This document shows positions 28,463-37,643 of a stretch of DNA of 64,000 bases, one piece after another; within the stretch, counting starts at the first letter, position 1; every line of letters begins with the position of its first letter. Location: contig CAVZII010000005.1 in NCBI GenBank assembly GCA_963775275.1, positions 310,001 through 374,000 of the forward strand. Direction: 5' to 3'. The notes under the pieces were generated by a model that had not been told where the DNA came from, searched no databases, and saw only the letters and a program-made list of their open reading frames with translations. The stretch comes from JANWHQ01 sp963775275 (GTDB lineage: Bacteria; Pseudomonadota; Alphaproteobacteria; Caulobacterales; Caulobacteraceae). A program made the position numbers and the translations under genes.

Positions 28463-28752
28463 TAGGGGATAGGCGTCCTGCCCTGACCTATTTGGGACCG
28501 TTGTCCTTCGCCCGATCATTTCGTTCTTCTCGGCACCCCTGACCCTGCTGACGACTTTGTAGCCGGCGAGGATCGTGATGCCGTCAAGCAGCTACATTTC
28601 GTCCGCGAGGATGGGTCCTCCGCGCCCACGCGCCCGTCCCCATCGCCAGCACGAGCGCACGGGCCGCGCAGGCGCAGCCCTACAGCCCGGTTGTCAACCG
28701 AAACCCACAGCGTGGTGCTGTCCTAATTGGCCCCTAACTAGGACACAGAAAC

Positions 28753-28944
28753 ATGGAAATTGGGACACCGGATCAGCGCCGCGCCGAGCTGGTGATAGCC
28801 GTGGCGCGGGAACTCGGTATCCCGATCAAGTTGCGGGATGTTGTCTATGGTGACAGCAGCTCAGAGGTTGGCTTTCAGCCAGGCGGACCCCTTGTCATTG
28901 AAACCGAACCAAGCGCCTATTCCGCCGGAGAGGACAATAAGTAG
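28753..28944 (+). CDS. possible small protein
   Basis: A 63-codon frame reading ELVIAVARELGIPIKLRDVV, protein-like in its first half. Its last 84 bases overlap the end of the minus-strand SinR/Cas2-like gene, and only a weak ribosome site is present. It may be a truncated protein that reads into the neighbouring gene. Confidence 0.35.
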   Translation: MEIGTPDQRRAELVIAVARELGIPIKLRDVVYGDSSSEVGFQPGGPLVIETEPSAYSAGEDNK

Positions 28945-29133
28945 CTGGTCGTCAGATTTGAGATGAGGCCGAAGCCGGTCCCTGATCTGGACGGCCGTTA
29001 GGTCGCACACTACGACCCATGTCGAGTCCAGGCGATGCCACCAGGAACCCAAACGCTTAATAGCGTTGATCAGATCATCGTAAGTTTCGCCCTGCACGGG
29101 GTGCAGATCATATCCAATGACGTAGGTCGCCAT
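28861..29133 (-). CDS. SinR/Cas2-like small ferredoxin-fold protein
   Basis: 90 residues: ATYVIGYDLHPVQGETYDDL, then LGSWWHRLDSTWVVVCD and AVQIRDRLRPHLKSDDQLL. This matches the small proteins often annotated SinR family, which share a VapD/Cas2-like ferredoxin fold (the GYDL strand and the late LIVL strand). Start 29133 was chosen because GGAGG lies six bases upstream; ATG 29151 is an alternative. The activity is unknown; Cas2-like RNase or toxin roles are speculation. There is no CRISPR array nearby. Confidence 0.7.
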   Translation of the reverse strand: MATYVIGYDLHPVQGETYDDLINAIKRLGSWWHRLDSTWVVVCDLTAVQIRDRLRPHLKSDDQLLIVLSGGIGAWFGFNDKGSAWLKANL

Positions 29134-29323
29134 TTTGGCCTCCATGCTCATGGGGCCGACTGAGGCGTTGAAGCTGGGAGTCCGCAGGCGGTACCCTCAG
29201 ATTCGTGTATCCAACTAACCTGCCCCAGTCGGCGGGTCATGAGCCCGCGAACCGTGTCCAGCGTCGCGGGCTCAACCGTAGATAGGGCCTGATTCGCGGC
29301 GTGCGAGTAAACCCTCTTCCCGT

Positions 29324-29610
29324 TCAAGCCGCGCGCCGGAAGCCTGAAAGTGTTCCATCAAGTGCAGCCGCGACCAGTTCGCTAATCGTCCAGACGTGAT
29401 CGGTGATTTCGAGCTGCATCGCCGGCGTGACCCGCAGGGCCTCATGCACCCGGCAGAGGTTGTAGTGGGCGGCGCAGAGTGCCCCGGCCGCGCAATAGTT
29501 CTCCAGCTTCTTGCTAAGTGCATTCGTCAATCGCCGAACCTGACGCTGGGCCATCCGCAGGCTCAAGTTCTGGCGCTCGACATAGGAGGTGCTGATCGTC
29601 CGCGGTCGAC
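29324..29610 (-). pseudogene. C-terminal remnant of a DDE transposase
   Basis: Reads STSYVERQNLSLRMAQRQVR, LTNALSKKLENYCAAG and HYNLCRVHEALRVTPAMQ, the unmistakable C-terminal end of an IS1-like/IS-family DDE transposase including the late catalytic-Glu region (VERQN). The N-terminal two thirds are missing and the upstream sequence is unrelated, so it is an inactive fragment. Confidence 0.8.
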
Positions 29611-29674
29611 AGACCCACGGCGCGCTTGGTGATGGGTACCTACTTCGGCCGGGGAGTAGCGGCGCGCCGCCTCT

Positions 29675-30130
29675 ACGGCCTTCGAAAAGTACAAAGGCTA
29701 CATGCTCCCGCCACCGGCGGCGCTTGAACGGTTCATGGGCGATATCGGAGCCGCGTCCAAGCAAACCGGTAAGGCGCGGCAGGCGTTCATACGTTCTGCA
29801 CGACAGGGCGGCTACTTTGCCCATGGAGAAGACCGACATGTCCGACCCGCGGCGGCTGAACTGGGGGGTCCCGGCACTAAGCCGATCGAGGAGCCCAAGA
29901 AGGCCGATCAAGACGGCGACAAAGGGCGTAAGCTGAGGAACGGTGGAAATAGGAGCGGTGGCATGACGGAGGAGTTGATCCGATGATCCAAGGGTTGCTC
30001 GCGCGCCTCCCCCGAGTTTGGGAGCGTATGGCCTGAGGCAGAGCGCAAACTCTGGCTTCAGCTCCTAGAGGGAAACTTCAAGCTGATCTACAAGGACGCG
30101 ACCAATGGGGGAGCAAGCAGCGGGGAATAA
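29675..30130 (+). pseudogene. frameshifted C-terminal fragment of an unknown protein
   Basis: Across two frames the plus strand reads AFEKYKGYMLPPPAALERFM, GKARQAFIRSARQGGYFAHG, a Gly/Lys-rich linker and GSVWPEAERKLWLQLLEGNF ending at TAA 30128-30130. This arrangement (small alpha domain, low-complexity linker, terminal WPxxERxLWL helix) recurs at the C-terminus of hypothetical proteins in alphaproteobacteria. The N-terminal part was probably removed when the transposase fragment arrived. Confidence 0.5.
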
Positions 30131-30136
30131 CAAGCC

Positions 30137-30479
30137 ATGCCGATTCCTGTCGACTATGTGTCCAAACTTCAAACCTACTTGCGGGGCGTGCTCGCCAAGG
30201 CGAAAGCACCACGCCAACGACGTGGACCACATCATCCTTGCCCTCGCAGGAGCGATCATATCGCGGAAGGACCCCAAAACCTCACTGGAGGTGTGGGGAA
30301 CCCAGAAGCTTGGAAACGCCCTTTCGGTCTCCATAAAGGGCGAGCGCTACGCCTTTTCGTACAACCACGGTGACGGCTGCATCGACATGAAGGCAGGTAG
30401 CTATCAAGGCCCGGTCATTCACAAGTTCACCAACGCGACGGGGCTTCCTGAGGTCGCTCGCGTCTTCTCCAAACTCTGA
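30137..30479 (+). CDS. integron-cassette-like hypothetical protein (one frameshift)
   Basis: About 113 residues after removing one A at 30203-30205: MPIPVDYVSKLQTYLRGVLA, KHHANDVDHIILALAGAII and ISIKGERYAFSYN-like segments. It resembles short proteins found in integron cassettes and genomic islands, with unknown function. It follows the broken gene by six bases and ends 36 bases before the right inverted repeat. Confidence 0.6.
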
Positions 30480-30666
30480 ACTTAGGAAACCCCCGCAGCC
30501 CAGCTTAGGACACCCAGCGGCTAATTAGGACGGCACCCCCACGTGGTCGGCCTTTGGCGACCTCCCGCGTCCACCTCATGCTACCGCTGGTCGTCGTCAA
30601 GTCAGACTCTGTGAAATCCGATCGCGGGCATATGATTGCCACAGCCAAGCTTCGCGCGAGACGCCC

Positions 30667-31482
30667 ATGGACGAGTACCTCAAGGTACCCTGCGATGACT
30701 GCGGCAGGATTTTGCCCAAGAACGAGCTTCAACGCTGGGAAGAGGACCTGGTCGTCGGGCGCACATCTGCGCGGTATGCGTCCGGTGCGCCCAACGAGCG
30801 CACCCAGCACAAGATCAAGCACCTACTCCTTTGCTCGACGTGCGCTGGCGCTCGGCAGGCGGCCATCGACCTTGAGCGGGCCGCACAAGCTATCCGCGAC
30901 GCGGCCGCGAGACGTAGGGCACGGACGATGGCTCTCATCGTGGTCGGACTTATTGTGCTGTTCGTTGTCTCACTGGGGATCATCTCGAAGTGTTCGACGC
31001 CACCGGGGGCAGCCGTAAGTTCGGAGGGGGCGCCAGCCTCCGCAATTCCCCCGACATTGTCGGATGTAAGCGCGTCGAGCTCGGCGAGCGGCGCGCCCGA
31101 GACCACCATCGTCGCAAGCGTACCCGAGCCCGTGCCGGCCGCTCCTCCACCATCCCCACCCAACCCCGCTCCGGAGGACAGTACTGACCAGGGACTTGAA
31201 AGCATCGACAGCATCAGCTCTGTACGGACGCCTCCGCTGCGCATGGCCATCCGGCACGCGCTCGACACGGGGGAAGCGACGCGCTGGCAGACGAGCGATG
31301 GGGCCATCTCAGGCACGGTCGTGGTGAGCAGACCCCAGGTGTCGGAACGCCAGGTCTGCCGAACGTATCGGTTCACAGCGCAGAGCAGGTCGGACGGACG
31401 AACTGCTCCGGATGAAGTTGCGTGCCGGCGCGAAGGACACGAGTGGGACTTTCCCCACACGGGCGAAGCCCCGCTCTTTTAG
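30667..31482 (+). CDS. zinc-ribbon membrane protein with 17-kDa-antigen-like C-terminus
   Basis: 271 residues. The N-terminus has CDDCGRILPKNE and LLCSTCAG, a four-Cys zinc ribbon; residues about 85-108 are a transmembrane helix (ALIVVGLIVLFVVSLGII); then a Ser/Pro/Ala-rich linker; and a C-terminal domain TVVVSRPQVSERQVCRTYRF ending ACRREGHEWDF, which resembles the end of rickettsial 17-kDa-type surface antigens. Likely inner-membrane anchored with the C-terminus outside. Function unknown. Confidence 0.6.
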   Translation: MDEYLKVPCDDCGRILPKNELQRWEEDLVVGRTSARYASGAPNERTQHKIKHLLLCSTCAGARQAAIDLERAAQAIRDAAARRRARTMALIVVGLIVLFVVSLGIISKCSTPPGAAVSSEGAPASAIPPTLSDVSASSSASGAPETTIVASVPEPVPAAPPPSPPNPAPEDSTDQGLESIDSISSVRTPPLRMAIRHALDTGEATRWQTSDGAISGTVVVSRPQVSERQVCRTYRFTAQSRSDGRTAPDEVACRREGHEWDFPHTGEAPLF

Positions 31483-31576
31483 CCTTGGCACAAACGCTGA
31501 CCGGCAGCCGCACGTTCGTTGGCAACTGTCCCGTGTCGACAAGGCGGGAGCTAGGCCGTTGCCGGTTGGCTAATCG

Positions 31577-32017
31577 TCAGCTGCGGCGGGCGTGCCTGCG
31601 TCTGTCGCCTTGTCCGATGCAGCCGCTGCTGAACTCGGTCAGCTCAAGCAGCGTGCGTCGAATCGGTCCGCTGCGAATTTTGGGGAATGCCTGCGCGAGC
31701 CGGAGCCCCTCGGCCGTCCGCATGAACGCGCTGATCTCCCCAATGATGGCCGCGTCGGCCTCGCCCGTATCCACGGGCTCGGGAAGGCCGTTAAAGAAGT
31801 AGCTGATGGACACGCCGAGCTTGTGGGCGATCAGATGGAGCTTCGACGCCGAGACCCGGTTCGCGCCTCGCTCGTACTTCTGAACTTGCTGAAACGTAAG
31901 GCCGATGCCTCGCGCGAGCTCCTCCTGGCTCATTGAAAGGATCCGCCGGCGCATGCGGATGCGCGCGCCCACGTGGACATCGATCGCATGGGGATACCGA
32001 ACCGCCAAAGCGTCCAT
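31577..32017 (-). CDS. XRE-family transcriptional regulator
   Basis: 146 residues. A Cro/CI helix-turn-helix (SQEELARGIGLTFQQVQKYE then RGANRVSASKLHLIAHKLG) followed by VSISYFFNGLPEP and an alpha-helical C-terminus. This type is common in Caulobacterales and Rhizobiales, both chromosomal and on mobile elements. AAGGAG precedes ATG 32017. It is a candidate binder of the repeated TTGCC-N5-GGCAA motif, one copy of which lies 270 bases upstream, but that is inference. Confidence 0.85.
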   Translation of the reverse strand: MDALAVRYPHAIDVHVGARIRMRRRILSMSQEELARGIGLTFQQVQKYERGANRVSASKLHLIAHKLGVSISYFFNGLPEPVDTGEADAAIIGEISAFMRTAEGLRLAQAFPKIRSGPIRRTLLELTEFSSGCIGQGDRRRHARRS

Positions 32018-32142
32018 AGCAGGACTCCTTCCAGTCCGTAGCCTATGCCGAGTCCGGGCCGCGTATAATCCGGCGAGCCAAACTTGATCTGGATCAAAGC
32101 CACGCGTCGGCAGCCCTGCCCGATCGGGTCGCGAGGGCGCTC

Positions 32143-32307
32143 ATGCTTAGGACCTACACACTCTATCTGCGCGACGGCCGCGACGGGCCGCCAAAGTTCG
32201 AACCAGTCCTGTGCGAATCCTCGGCGGAGGCGATGGCGCCGGCGCAGGACATCGTGGCGCAGCTACCGGGAGGATGTCTCAAAACGACTCCACAGTTTGC
32301 CAGCTAG
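32143..32307 (+). CDS. small hypothetical protein
   Basis: 54 residues, MLRTYTLYLRDGRDGPPKFE followed by VLCESSAEAMAPAQDIVAQL. Short proteins with this YTLYLRDGR...FEP start are frequent in proteobacterial islands; function unknown. GAGGG lies before ATG 32143. Its 3' end overlaps both site D of the repeated motif and the next small frame. Confidence 0.55.
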   Translation: MLRTYTLYLRDGRDGPPKFEPVLCESSAEAMAPAQDIVAQLPGGCLKTTPQFAS

Positions 32308-32438
32308 GCAACGGGGGTACCGTTTCCAAGCCCTGGTCCAAGCGTAAGATCCGGCGGTTCTTCCGAGAGACGGAGCTGCTGCTCCGGGACCGCGCGCACT
32401 TGACGCCTGCCGAGCAGGCCGCACCCTATCTAGCATAA
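32274..32438 (+). CDS. possible small basic protein
   Basis: 54 codons; the second half SKRKIRRFFRETELLLRDRA is basic and helical. GGAGG directly abuts the ATG, as at 25022. It overlaps the upstream small gene in another frame by 34 bases and contains site D of the repeated motif, so a start further downstream is possible. Confidence 0.4.
   Translation: MSQNDSTVCQLGNGGTVSKPWSKRKIRRFFRETELLLRDRAHLTPAEQAAPYLA
32286..32312. promoter_or_regulatory. repeated operator-like motif, site D
   Basis: GACTCC-N5-TTGCC-N5-GGCAAC, one mismatch to the GGCTCC of sites A-C and the same spacing. It lies within small plus-strand frames and 270 bases upstream of the minus-strand XRE gene. Confidence 0.5.
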
Positions 32439-32529
32439 GGCCACCACCAACCGAGACGCAGCCTTGGCCAGACGTCCCTGACCTCCCCCACGTCCCGATT
32501 ATCCGGCACGGTCAGGCGAGACGGCCAAT

Positions 32530-33809
32530 TCACGCGAATGGCGGGAGGCCCTTGAGACGTTCGTCCTGGACGATGACCAAGCAGGATGTCCTCGCCCGCG
32601 TGATCGCATTGTAGAAGATGCGTCGGCGATCGTCTGGCTCGGCAGTCACCTGATACGGCCAAATGAGAGCCACGCGGTCGAACTCACGGTTCTTGGCTTG
32701 GTGCACTGTCATCGCGCGGAGACCGCCTGCGGGTCTCCGCCCAAATTGTCGGACGGAAGAGAGGGCACGGTCGAAGGCGTCCAAGACTGTAGCCGAACTA
32801 AACTCCTCGACGCCTTTGGCATCCCGCGAGCGCTTAAGCATTACCAACGTCATGTTGACCGACGGTAGGTCATTGAACTGGCCTAAACAGGCCTCGGCGT
32901 CCGCTAAGCTGAACGACGGTTTGCTTGCGATGGATCGTTTTATTTCGTTAAGCCGTGCGTCTGCCAATCTTCCCAGAAGATTCCGAAGGGGCCGATTCCT
33001 CGGCCAGTGTCGATGACCTTGGTCTGAAGAAGGTCGACAAGTCCCTTTACATAAGGCGACTTGTCCCGGGTCGGAGTAATCAGGGCAAATGTCCCGCCTT
33101 TGACAATCTCGTACGCGACGGCGGTCGCAGCCACATGAGGCGCTTCCGCCCTTCCAGGCGCAACTTTGACCCGAAACGATGGACCGGACGAAGTCAGAGG
33201 CTGCGCACTGCGAACTTGGTCTGCCGCAAGAAGCAAGTGCTCTGCATTGGTGCGCCGACATCCGGCCAAGCGCTCAGGCTCACACCTTCCCCTGATCCAG
33301 TCCAGCACCGCCACCGGTCGGTTCCGAGCGTTCAGGCACTGAAAGTCGTCGAAGGCCAGTAGGACGCAACAGGCGGTGAGCAGACCTTCGACAACCGCTA
33401 GACGACACAGTTCAAGATCCTGAGCCTCGTCGACAATGACGACGGGGTGAGCGGCGGCGACCCACTGGCCGATGAGAGGATCGGTCAGCAAGCGACCTGC
33501 CAGGGAGCACATTGCTTCGAAATCTCCTTGGACGGGTACTCGCCAACCAAGCTCATGCACCCGACCCCGCCAGCGGCGGCACAACTCCCATGCGAAGCTA
33601 TCAAGCGTTGACGCGTCGTATCTTCCGCAGACTGCCGCTATGCCATCGAGCTGCTCATCGAGCCGATGCCGAGCCCCGTGCATGTAGGTCAGCGCTAACA
33701 CGCTTTGGCCAGGCCGCAGCGGCCGAGCAGCAAGCTCAGCACCGACCTGTTCCATGACGGAGAACGTCTTCCCGCTACCTGCCCCACCATGGAAGGCGCG
33801 GAGGCTCAT
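32530..33809 (-). CDS. gajB: GajB-like UvrD-family helicase of a Gabija system (one frameshift)
   Basis: A superfamily 1 helicase. Walker A is HGGAGSGKTFSVMEQVG, Walker B VVIVDEAQDLE, motif III-like LLAFDDFQC, and the later part has AMTVHQAKNREFDRVAL and YNAITRARTSCLVIV, typical of UvrD/PcrA motifs V-VI. It follows gajA with a 4-base overlap, the order seen in Gabija. A one-base shift near 32960 splits it; the two halves together give about 426 residues, shorter than classical UvrD but usual for GajB. Confidence 0.85.
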
Positions 33810-35602
33810 GGCTCAAATACTGCCACGGTCCCCGCAGCCGGAGCTGGGAATCGCGGCGTCTCCTTTCCCATGGCCGCCAGCGCGACTGCATCCAAGAGCT
33901 GGGCGGCGCGGGCGACAGCCGGTTCTTGGTCGCCAATACACGCAGCGATGATCTCGTACGCAACTCTATCACCCTTGAGGTGGTCCGGCCCCCTGCCCCT
34001 TTTCAAACGGTCGGTAAGCTGGGCCAGTGTTCCCGGCGCGTTCGGCAGTTGGTCGTGCAGAGCGCCAAGCACTTGCAGCTCGGCAGGTTGGATAACCCAG
34101 GCGACAATATCCTCGATGGACCATCCGTCTGGCCAGCGGAGTACGCGCGCTCCGATGCGTTCGAGAGCAGCGGCATAGCCACTCCCCTGCTCGTCGCCAT
34201 CGACAATGCAGGTTGCGCGTGAGTGAGCCCGCTCGATCCGCCGATACGTCTCTTCAACCGCACTGTCGTAGGTCGGCACAATTCCGATATTGGCGGAGAA
34301 CACCGCTCCTGGTGCATCTGCGGCTGGCTGGAGTTCTACAATCCTGGCCAAAAGGCTGAACCACTCAAAGTCGATGTGGCCTTCTGGTACAAGCACTGCC
34401 TCAGCCATGAGTGCAGCCACCGTTTCAACACGTTTCAGTTGGAAGAGATTTCGAATTGCGTTCGGCGTTGCCAGCGTGAGAGCGGTGGAAAGAACTGGTG
34501 TTGCTTTGAGATTACCCGCATCGTTGCTCACGACGAGGACCTCGGTCGGTTCCGAAAACCCTGCAATAAGCGGCGAATGTGTTGTGACGATTACCTGGCT
34601 CGACAGGGCCTTTAGCCGTCTCAGCACTCGTCGCTGTATCGTCGGAGGCAGGTGAAGTTCCGGCTCCTCGACTGCGAGGCAGAAGCCCTTGCCGAAGTCC
34701 ACGCGCTGCTTGCCGAAGTGCAGGAGGAGAAAAAGGCTTTGAAGGGAGACGATCCCGCTGCCCTGACGCTTGGAAGGAATTGGCAATGCCCCGGCCGGGC
34801 CGAAATGGGGGACGACAGCATCAAGCACGCCAGCGCTATCCGTGCCGGTGAGTCTCAGCTGAACTGCATGACCAGGGCCGAACAGTGCTTCGACCTCAGC
34901 ATTGACTTCATCGATCACCGGTTTTAGTCGCGCGTCGTTTTCAAGCGGATTGTCGGGTCGTCGCAGGCGGTCCCGCTCGGCGATTACGCTTTCAGCGGGG
35001 AGGCCTGCGTTTGACGAAACAACCCTACGAAACAGCTCAGAGCCGAACGAGATCATACGATCCCAGGAGCGGTTCGCTGGTATCAGGAAGAATCCAACAT
35101 CGCGGATGAGGCCTATATTGACGGGCGTAACTGCGTCATCAACGAACACATCGTCATGGGTGTCGTCGTCATAGAAGTATCGACAGGTCTCTACCTCAAG
35201 ATTGCCCAAGTCGAAGCGAGCTTGAAAAGCAATATTGCATGCGAGTTTGAACGGGGCTGGCTGCGCTTCCGCTCTTTCAACTCCACCTACTGGATCGTAC
35301 CATTTTGGAATTCCACGTTTCTTGGAGAACCATTCAGGTAGTTGGTCAGGGGTCGGACGTGGAAAGTCGATGATGGTCGCAACTATCTTGATGCGATCGG
35401 CTGGTTCGGGGGTGGAGCCGAAAAAGTCATGCTCGGTTAGGCTCCGCACCATTCCTTCTCGGCCAAGGATAAGGGCGAGCGCCTCGACAACCGTCGTCTT
35501 TCCCGCATTACTAGGCCCAACGAGGACCGCAGATTGTCCAAGATGAATATCGGCGGTCCGGATTCCTCTAAATCCTTCAATGCGTAGTCGAGAAATTCTC
35601 AT
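33806..35602 (-). CDS. gajA: GajA-like OLD-family ATPase/TOPRIM nuclease of a Gabija system
   Basis: 598 residues. The N-terminal ABC-type ATPase has Walker A VGPSNAGKTTVVEAL (about 28-42), and CLAVEEPELHLPP as Walker B, followed by VIVTTHSPLIAGF. The C-terminal TOPRIM nuclease shows the Glu motif VLVPEGHIDFEW and the DxD motif CIVDGDEQGSGYA. GajA forms a tetramer that nicks DNA when nucleotide levels fall during phage replication, together with GajB. Length and order match the system. ATG 35602. Confidence 0.92.
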   Translation of the reverse strand: MRISRLRIEGFRGIRTADIHLGQSAVLVGPSNAGKTTVVEALALILGREGMVRSLTEHDFFGSTPEPADRIKIVATIIDFPRPTPDQLPEWFSKKRGIPKWYDPVGGVERAEAQPAPFKLACNIAFQARFDLGNLEVETCRYFYDDDTHDDVFVDDAVTPVNIGLIRDVGFFLIPANRSWDRMISFGSELFRRVVSSNAGLPAESVIAERDRLRRPDNPLENDARLKPVIDEVNAEVEALFGPGHAVQLRLTGTDSAGVLDAVVPHFGPAGALPIPSKRQGSGIVSLQSLFLLLHFGKQRVDFGKGFCLAVEEPELHLPPTIQRRVLRRLKALSSQVIVTTHSPLIAGFSEPTEVLVVSNDAGNLKATPVLSTALTLATPNAIRNLFQLKRVETVAALMAEAVLVPEGHIDFEWFSLLARIVELQPAADAPGAVFSANIGIVPTYDSAVEETYRRIERAHSRATCIVDGDEQGSGYAAALERIGARVLRWPDGWSIEDIVAWVIQPAELQVLGALHDQLPNAPGTLAQLTDRLKRGRGPDHLKGDRVAYEIIAACIGDQEPAVARAAQLLDAVALAAMGKETPRFPAPAAGTVAVFEP

Positions 35603-35908
35603 GGGTTGGATGCCGGGGGTTCAGTTAACACCCTAAGTGTACCTTGGTCTGCCTGTAGAACGAAAGAGCGTGCCCCTTCTTGATTCGGGGCTGCAGGCCC
35701 CCCCAAGCTAGGATGAAGGCTGGAGCCGCCACGCCTTCGGTGGCGGCAATCGGCGACGGGCGGCCGGCGGCGGCGAAGCCACCTGCAGGGTTGGGCCCGT
35801 AGGAGGAGCGATGCGATGGGACTGAGCGTAACCGATGGCCGCTCTCCGTATGGGAGCGCCAACCGTGGAGCCGGTGCTTGGTCCTCACGCCTGCCTCACC
35901 ATGGGCGC
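35603..35908. other. divergent intergenic region before gajA
   Basis: About 300 bases between the divergent gajA and VirD4-like genes. It contains GC-rich inverted segments (GCCGCCACGCC/GGTGGCGGC around 35728-35745) and should hold the gajA promoter. No clear -35/-10 pair can be named. Confidence 0.45.
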
Positions 35909-37087
35909 ATGCCGTTTCCGCACGATCAGGTTTCATACTTCGGCCGCACCACGGCCCGCGCGAAGCTCAAGCTCTTCGGCATCAGGCAGGCCGACCGGTT
36001 TTCGCACATGTACGTCATCGGCAAGACCGGGTCGGCAAGACGACCCTATTAAGGTGCTGCGCGCCAGGACCTCGCCGCCGGCCGAGGCTTCGCACTCATC
36101 GATCCCCATGGCGACCTCGTCGAGCGGGTCGCGGAGGCAATCCCTGTGGCGCCGCGACCAGGTAGTCTATCTGAACGCTCCGACCCCTGCCTGCCCTTCG
36201 GCTACAATCCGCTCCTCGTGTGCACCACGACAAGCTTCCGCTGGTCGCATCGGGGCTCTTCGAGATGCTCAAGAAGCTGTGGGGCGAGAAGGCCTGGGGC
36301 GTGCGCATGGAGCACGTGCTTCGCAGCACGCTCTACGCCCTCCTGGAGCGCGACGCCTCCACCCTTCCCGATATCCTTCGCCTCTATGCCGAGAGGGTTC
36401 CGCAAAAGGTCATTCGCGGACTGCGGAATGAGACCGTCCCGCCAATTCTGGAAGAGCGAGTTCGAGAAGTACGCGTGGCGGTACCGGGCCGAAGCGTCGC
36501 GCCAATCCAGAACAAGCTCGGCGCGTTTCTCTCCGATCCCATGCTCAACCGTATCCTGGTCGCGCCCAAGGTCGACCCCGCTTCCGCGCGCTCATGGACA
36601 AGGGCGGCGTGCTGCTGGTCAACCTCGCCAAGGGCGGAATCGGGGAGGAAGCGCCACGACGCTCGGCGGCTTGCTGGTCTCGACGCTCGGCTTAGCTGCC
36701 TCAGCCGAGCCGACGTACCGGCAGCGAGCGGCGGCCCTTCTTCCTCTATGTGGACGAGTTCCAGAACTTCACCACGCTTGCCATCGTCAACATGATGTCG
36801 GAGCTGCGTAAGTACGGGCTCGGCCTCATGCTCGCGCACCAGTATTTCCATCAGCTGGAGCCGGATGTGCAGCATGCGGTCCTCGGCAATGCAGGGACCT
36901 TGATGTCCTTCCGCGTGGGGCCCGAGGACGCGATGATCCTCGCGCGGGAGTTCCAACCGGAATTCGACGTCGAGGATCTGCTCAATCTCCCCAATCGCCA
37001 CCTCTATCTGAAGCTCATGATCGACGGCACGCCGAGCACCCGTTCAGCGCTCGCGTGCTGCATCGGTCGGCTCGCCCGCGGGCTTAG
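35909..37087 (+). pseudogene. VirD4/TraG-like ATPase, broken by several frameshifts
   Basis: Fragments in successive frames spell a type IV secretion DNA-binding ATPase: HMYVIGKTG then GKTTLL (Walker A), GRGFALIDPHGDLVERVAEA, KLPLVASGLFEMLKKLWGEK, DKGGVLLVNLAKGGIGEEA, FFLYVDEFQNFTTLAIVNMM (Walker B) and SRVGPEDA-like late motifs, ending near SARVLHRSARPRA at TAG 37085-37087. At least five frame changes are needed, more than in other genes here, so it may be truly dead. A second member of the family lies at 44840-46603. Confidence 0.7.
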
Positions 37088-37311
37088 CGGGCTGGCTGCG
37101 CCGGGCTTCCTCGATAGCCTGCATGAGTTCTTCGTATTCAGTGTCGGCAAGGAGCGGGCCGATGAGCCATTCTCTGGAGAGCGTGCGGAGCGTTCTCCCC
37201 TCCGTCGCCCACAAGCTCGATGCCAAACCGCTGCCACAGCCGACGCAGCTGATCCGGCGACAACGCATCAAGCCGAGCGCGCACCCGACCCTGTTCCTCG
37301 ATGGAGAGCAT
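37044..37311 (-). CDS. hypothetical protein (frameshifted)
   Basis: About 88 residues joining EEQGRVRARLDALSPDQLRR and LWQRFGIELVGDGGE in one frame to TLRTLSREWLIGPLLADTEY in another. The C-terminus is helical and charged (EELMQAIEEARRS). Its 3' end overlaps the end of the opposite-strand VirD4-like gene by 44 bases. No family recognised. Confidence 0.5.
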
Positions 37312-37356
37312 CAAAGGAACGATACCACGCCGATGATGGGCGTCCGCTGAAGCTGG

Positions 37357-37572
37357 CTACTTCGGCGAGTGCGCCTCGTCGGCCCAGTCCTTGTGGCCCG
37401 CGTCCGTCAGGTGCTCACCCCCCGAGTGGGTGGTGGCGTGCCCGCGGCTATCGAAGCTCTGCATGTCGGTGTGCGGTTCCGGCGTGCGGTCGCTCGTATG
37501 CACCGGCGAAGGCACGGAGGTGTTGGTGTGGATGGGATGTCCCGATCCGGTCTTCTTGCCTGTCTCTGCCAT
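37357..37572 (-). CDS. small His/Thr-rich hypothetical protein
   Basis: 71 residues, hydrophilic, rich in His, Thr and Ser (MAETGKKTGSGHPIHTNTSV to HSGGEHLTDAGHKDWADEAH). GGAGCG precedes ATG 37572. Likely one of the small disordered proteins that accompany mobile elements; function unknown. Confidence 0.5.
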   Translation of the reverse strand: MAETGKKTGSGHPIHTNTSVPSPVHTSDRTPEPHTDMQSFDSRGHATTHSGGEHLTDAGHKDWADEAHSPK

Positions 37573-37643
37573 CTGAAGCGCTCCGTCGTTGGAATGACAG
37601 AGAACGGGCGGGTGCGGCTCCATGTTCCTCGCTCAGTTCGCAC

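Larger units (their letters stand above)
28715..30536. mobile_element. 1.8-kb cassette bounded by 21-bp inverted repeats
   Basis: 28715-28735 and 30516-30536 are inverted repeats matching at 18 of 21 positions, both beginning GTGC at the outer end with the core GTCCTAATT. Between them lie a SinR/Cas2-like gene, a transposase remnant, a broken unknown gene and an integron-cassette-like gene. No intact transposase is inside, so this is either an old composite insertion or a non-autonomous element. Target duplications could not be recognised. Confidence 0.55.

Noticed and set aside
28861..29133. CRISPR-Cas locus suggested by the Cas2-like protein
   Set aside because: No repeat-spacer array and no other cas genes anywhere in the window; the protein fits the stand-alone SinR-type family.
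31500..31580. Further TTGCC/GGCAA motif copies near 31519 and 31563
   Set aside because: Only half-sites or wrong spacing and no upstream GGCTCC; not counted with the four full sites.
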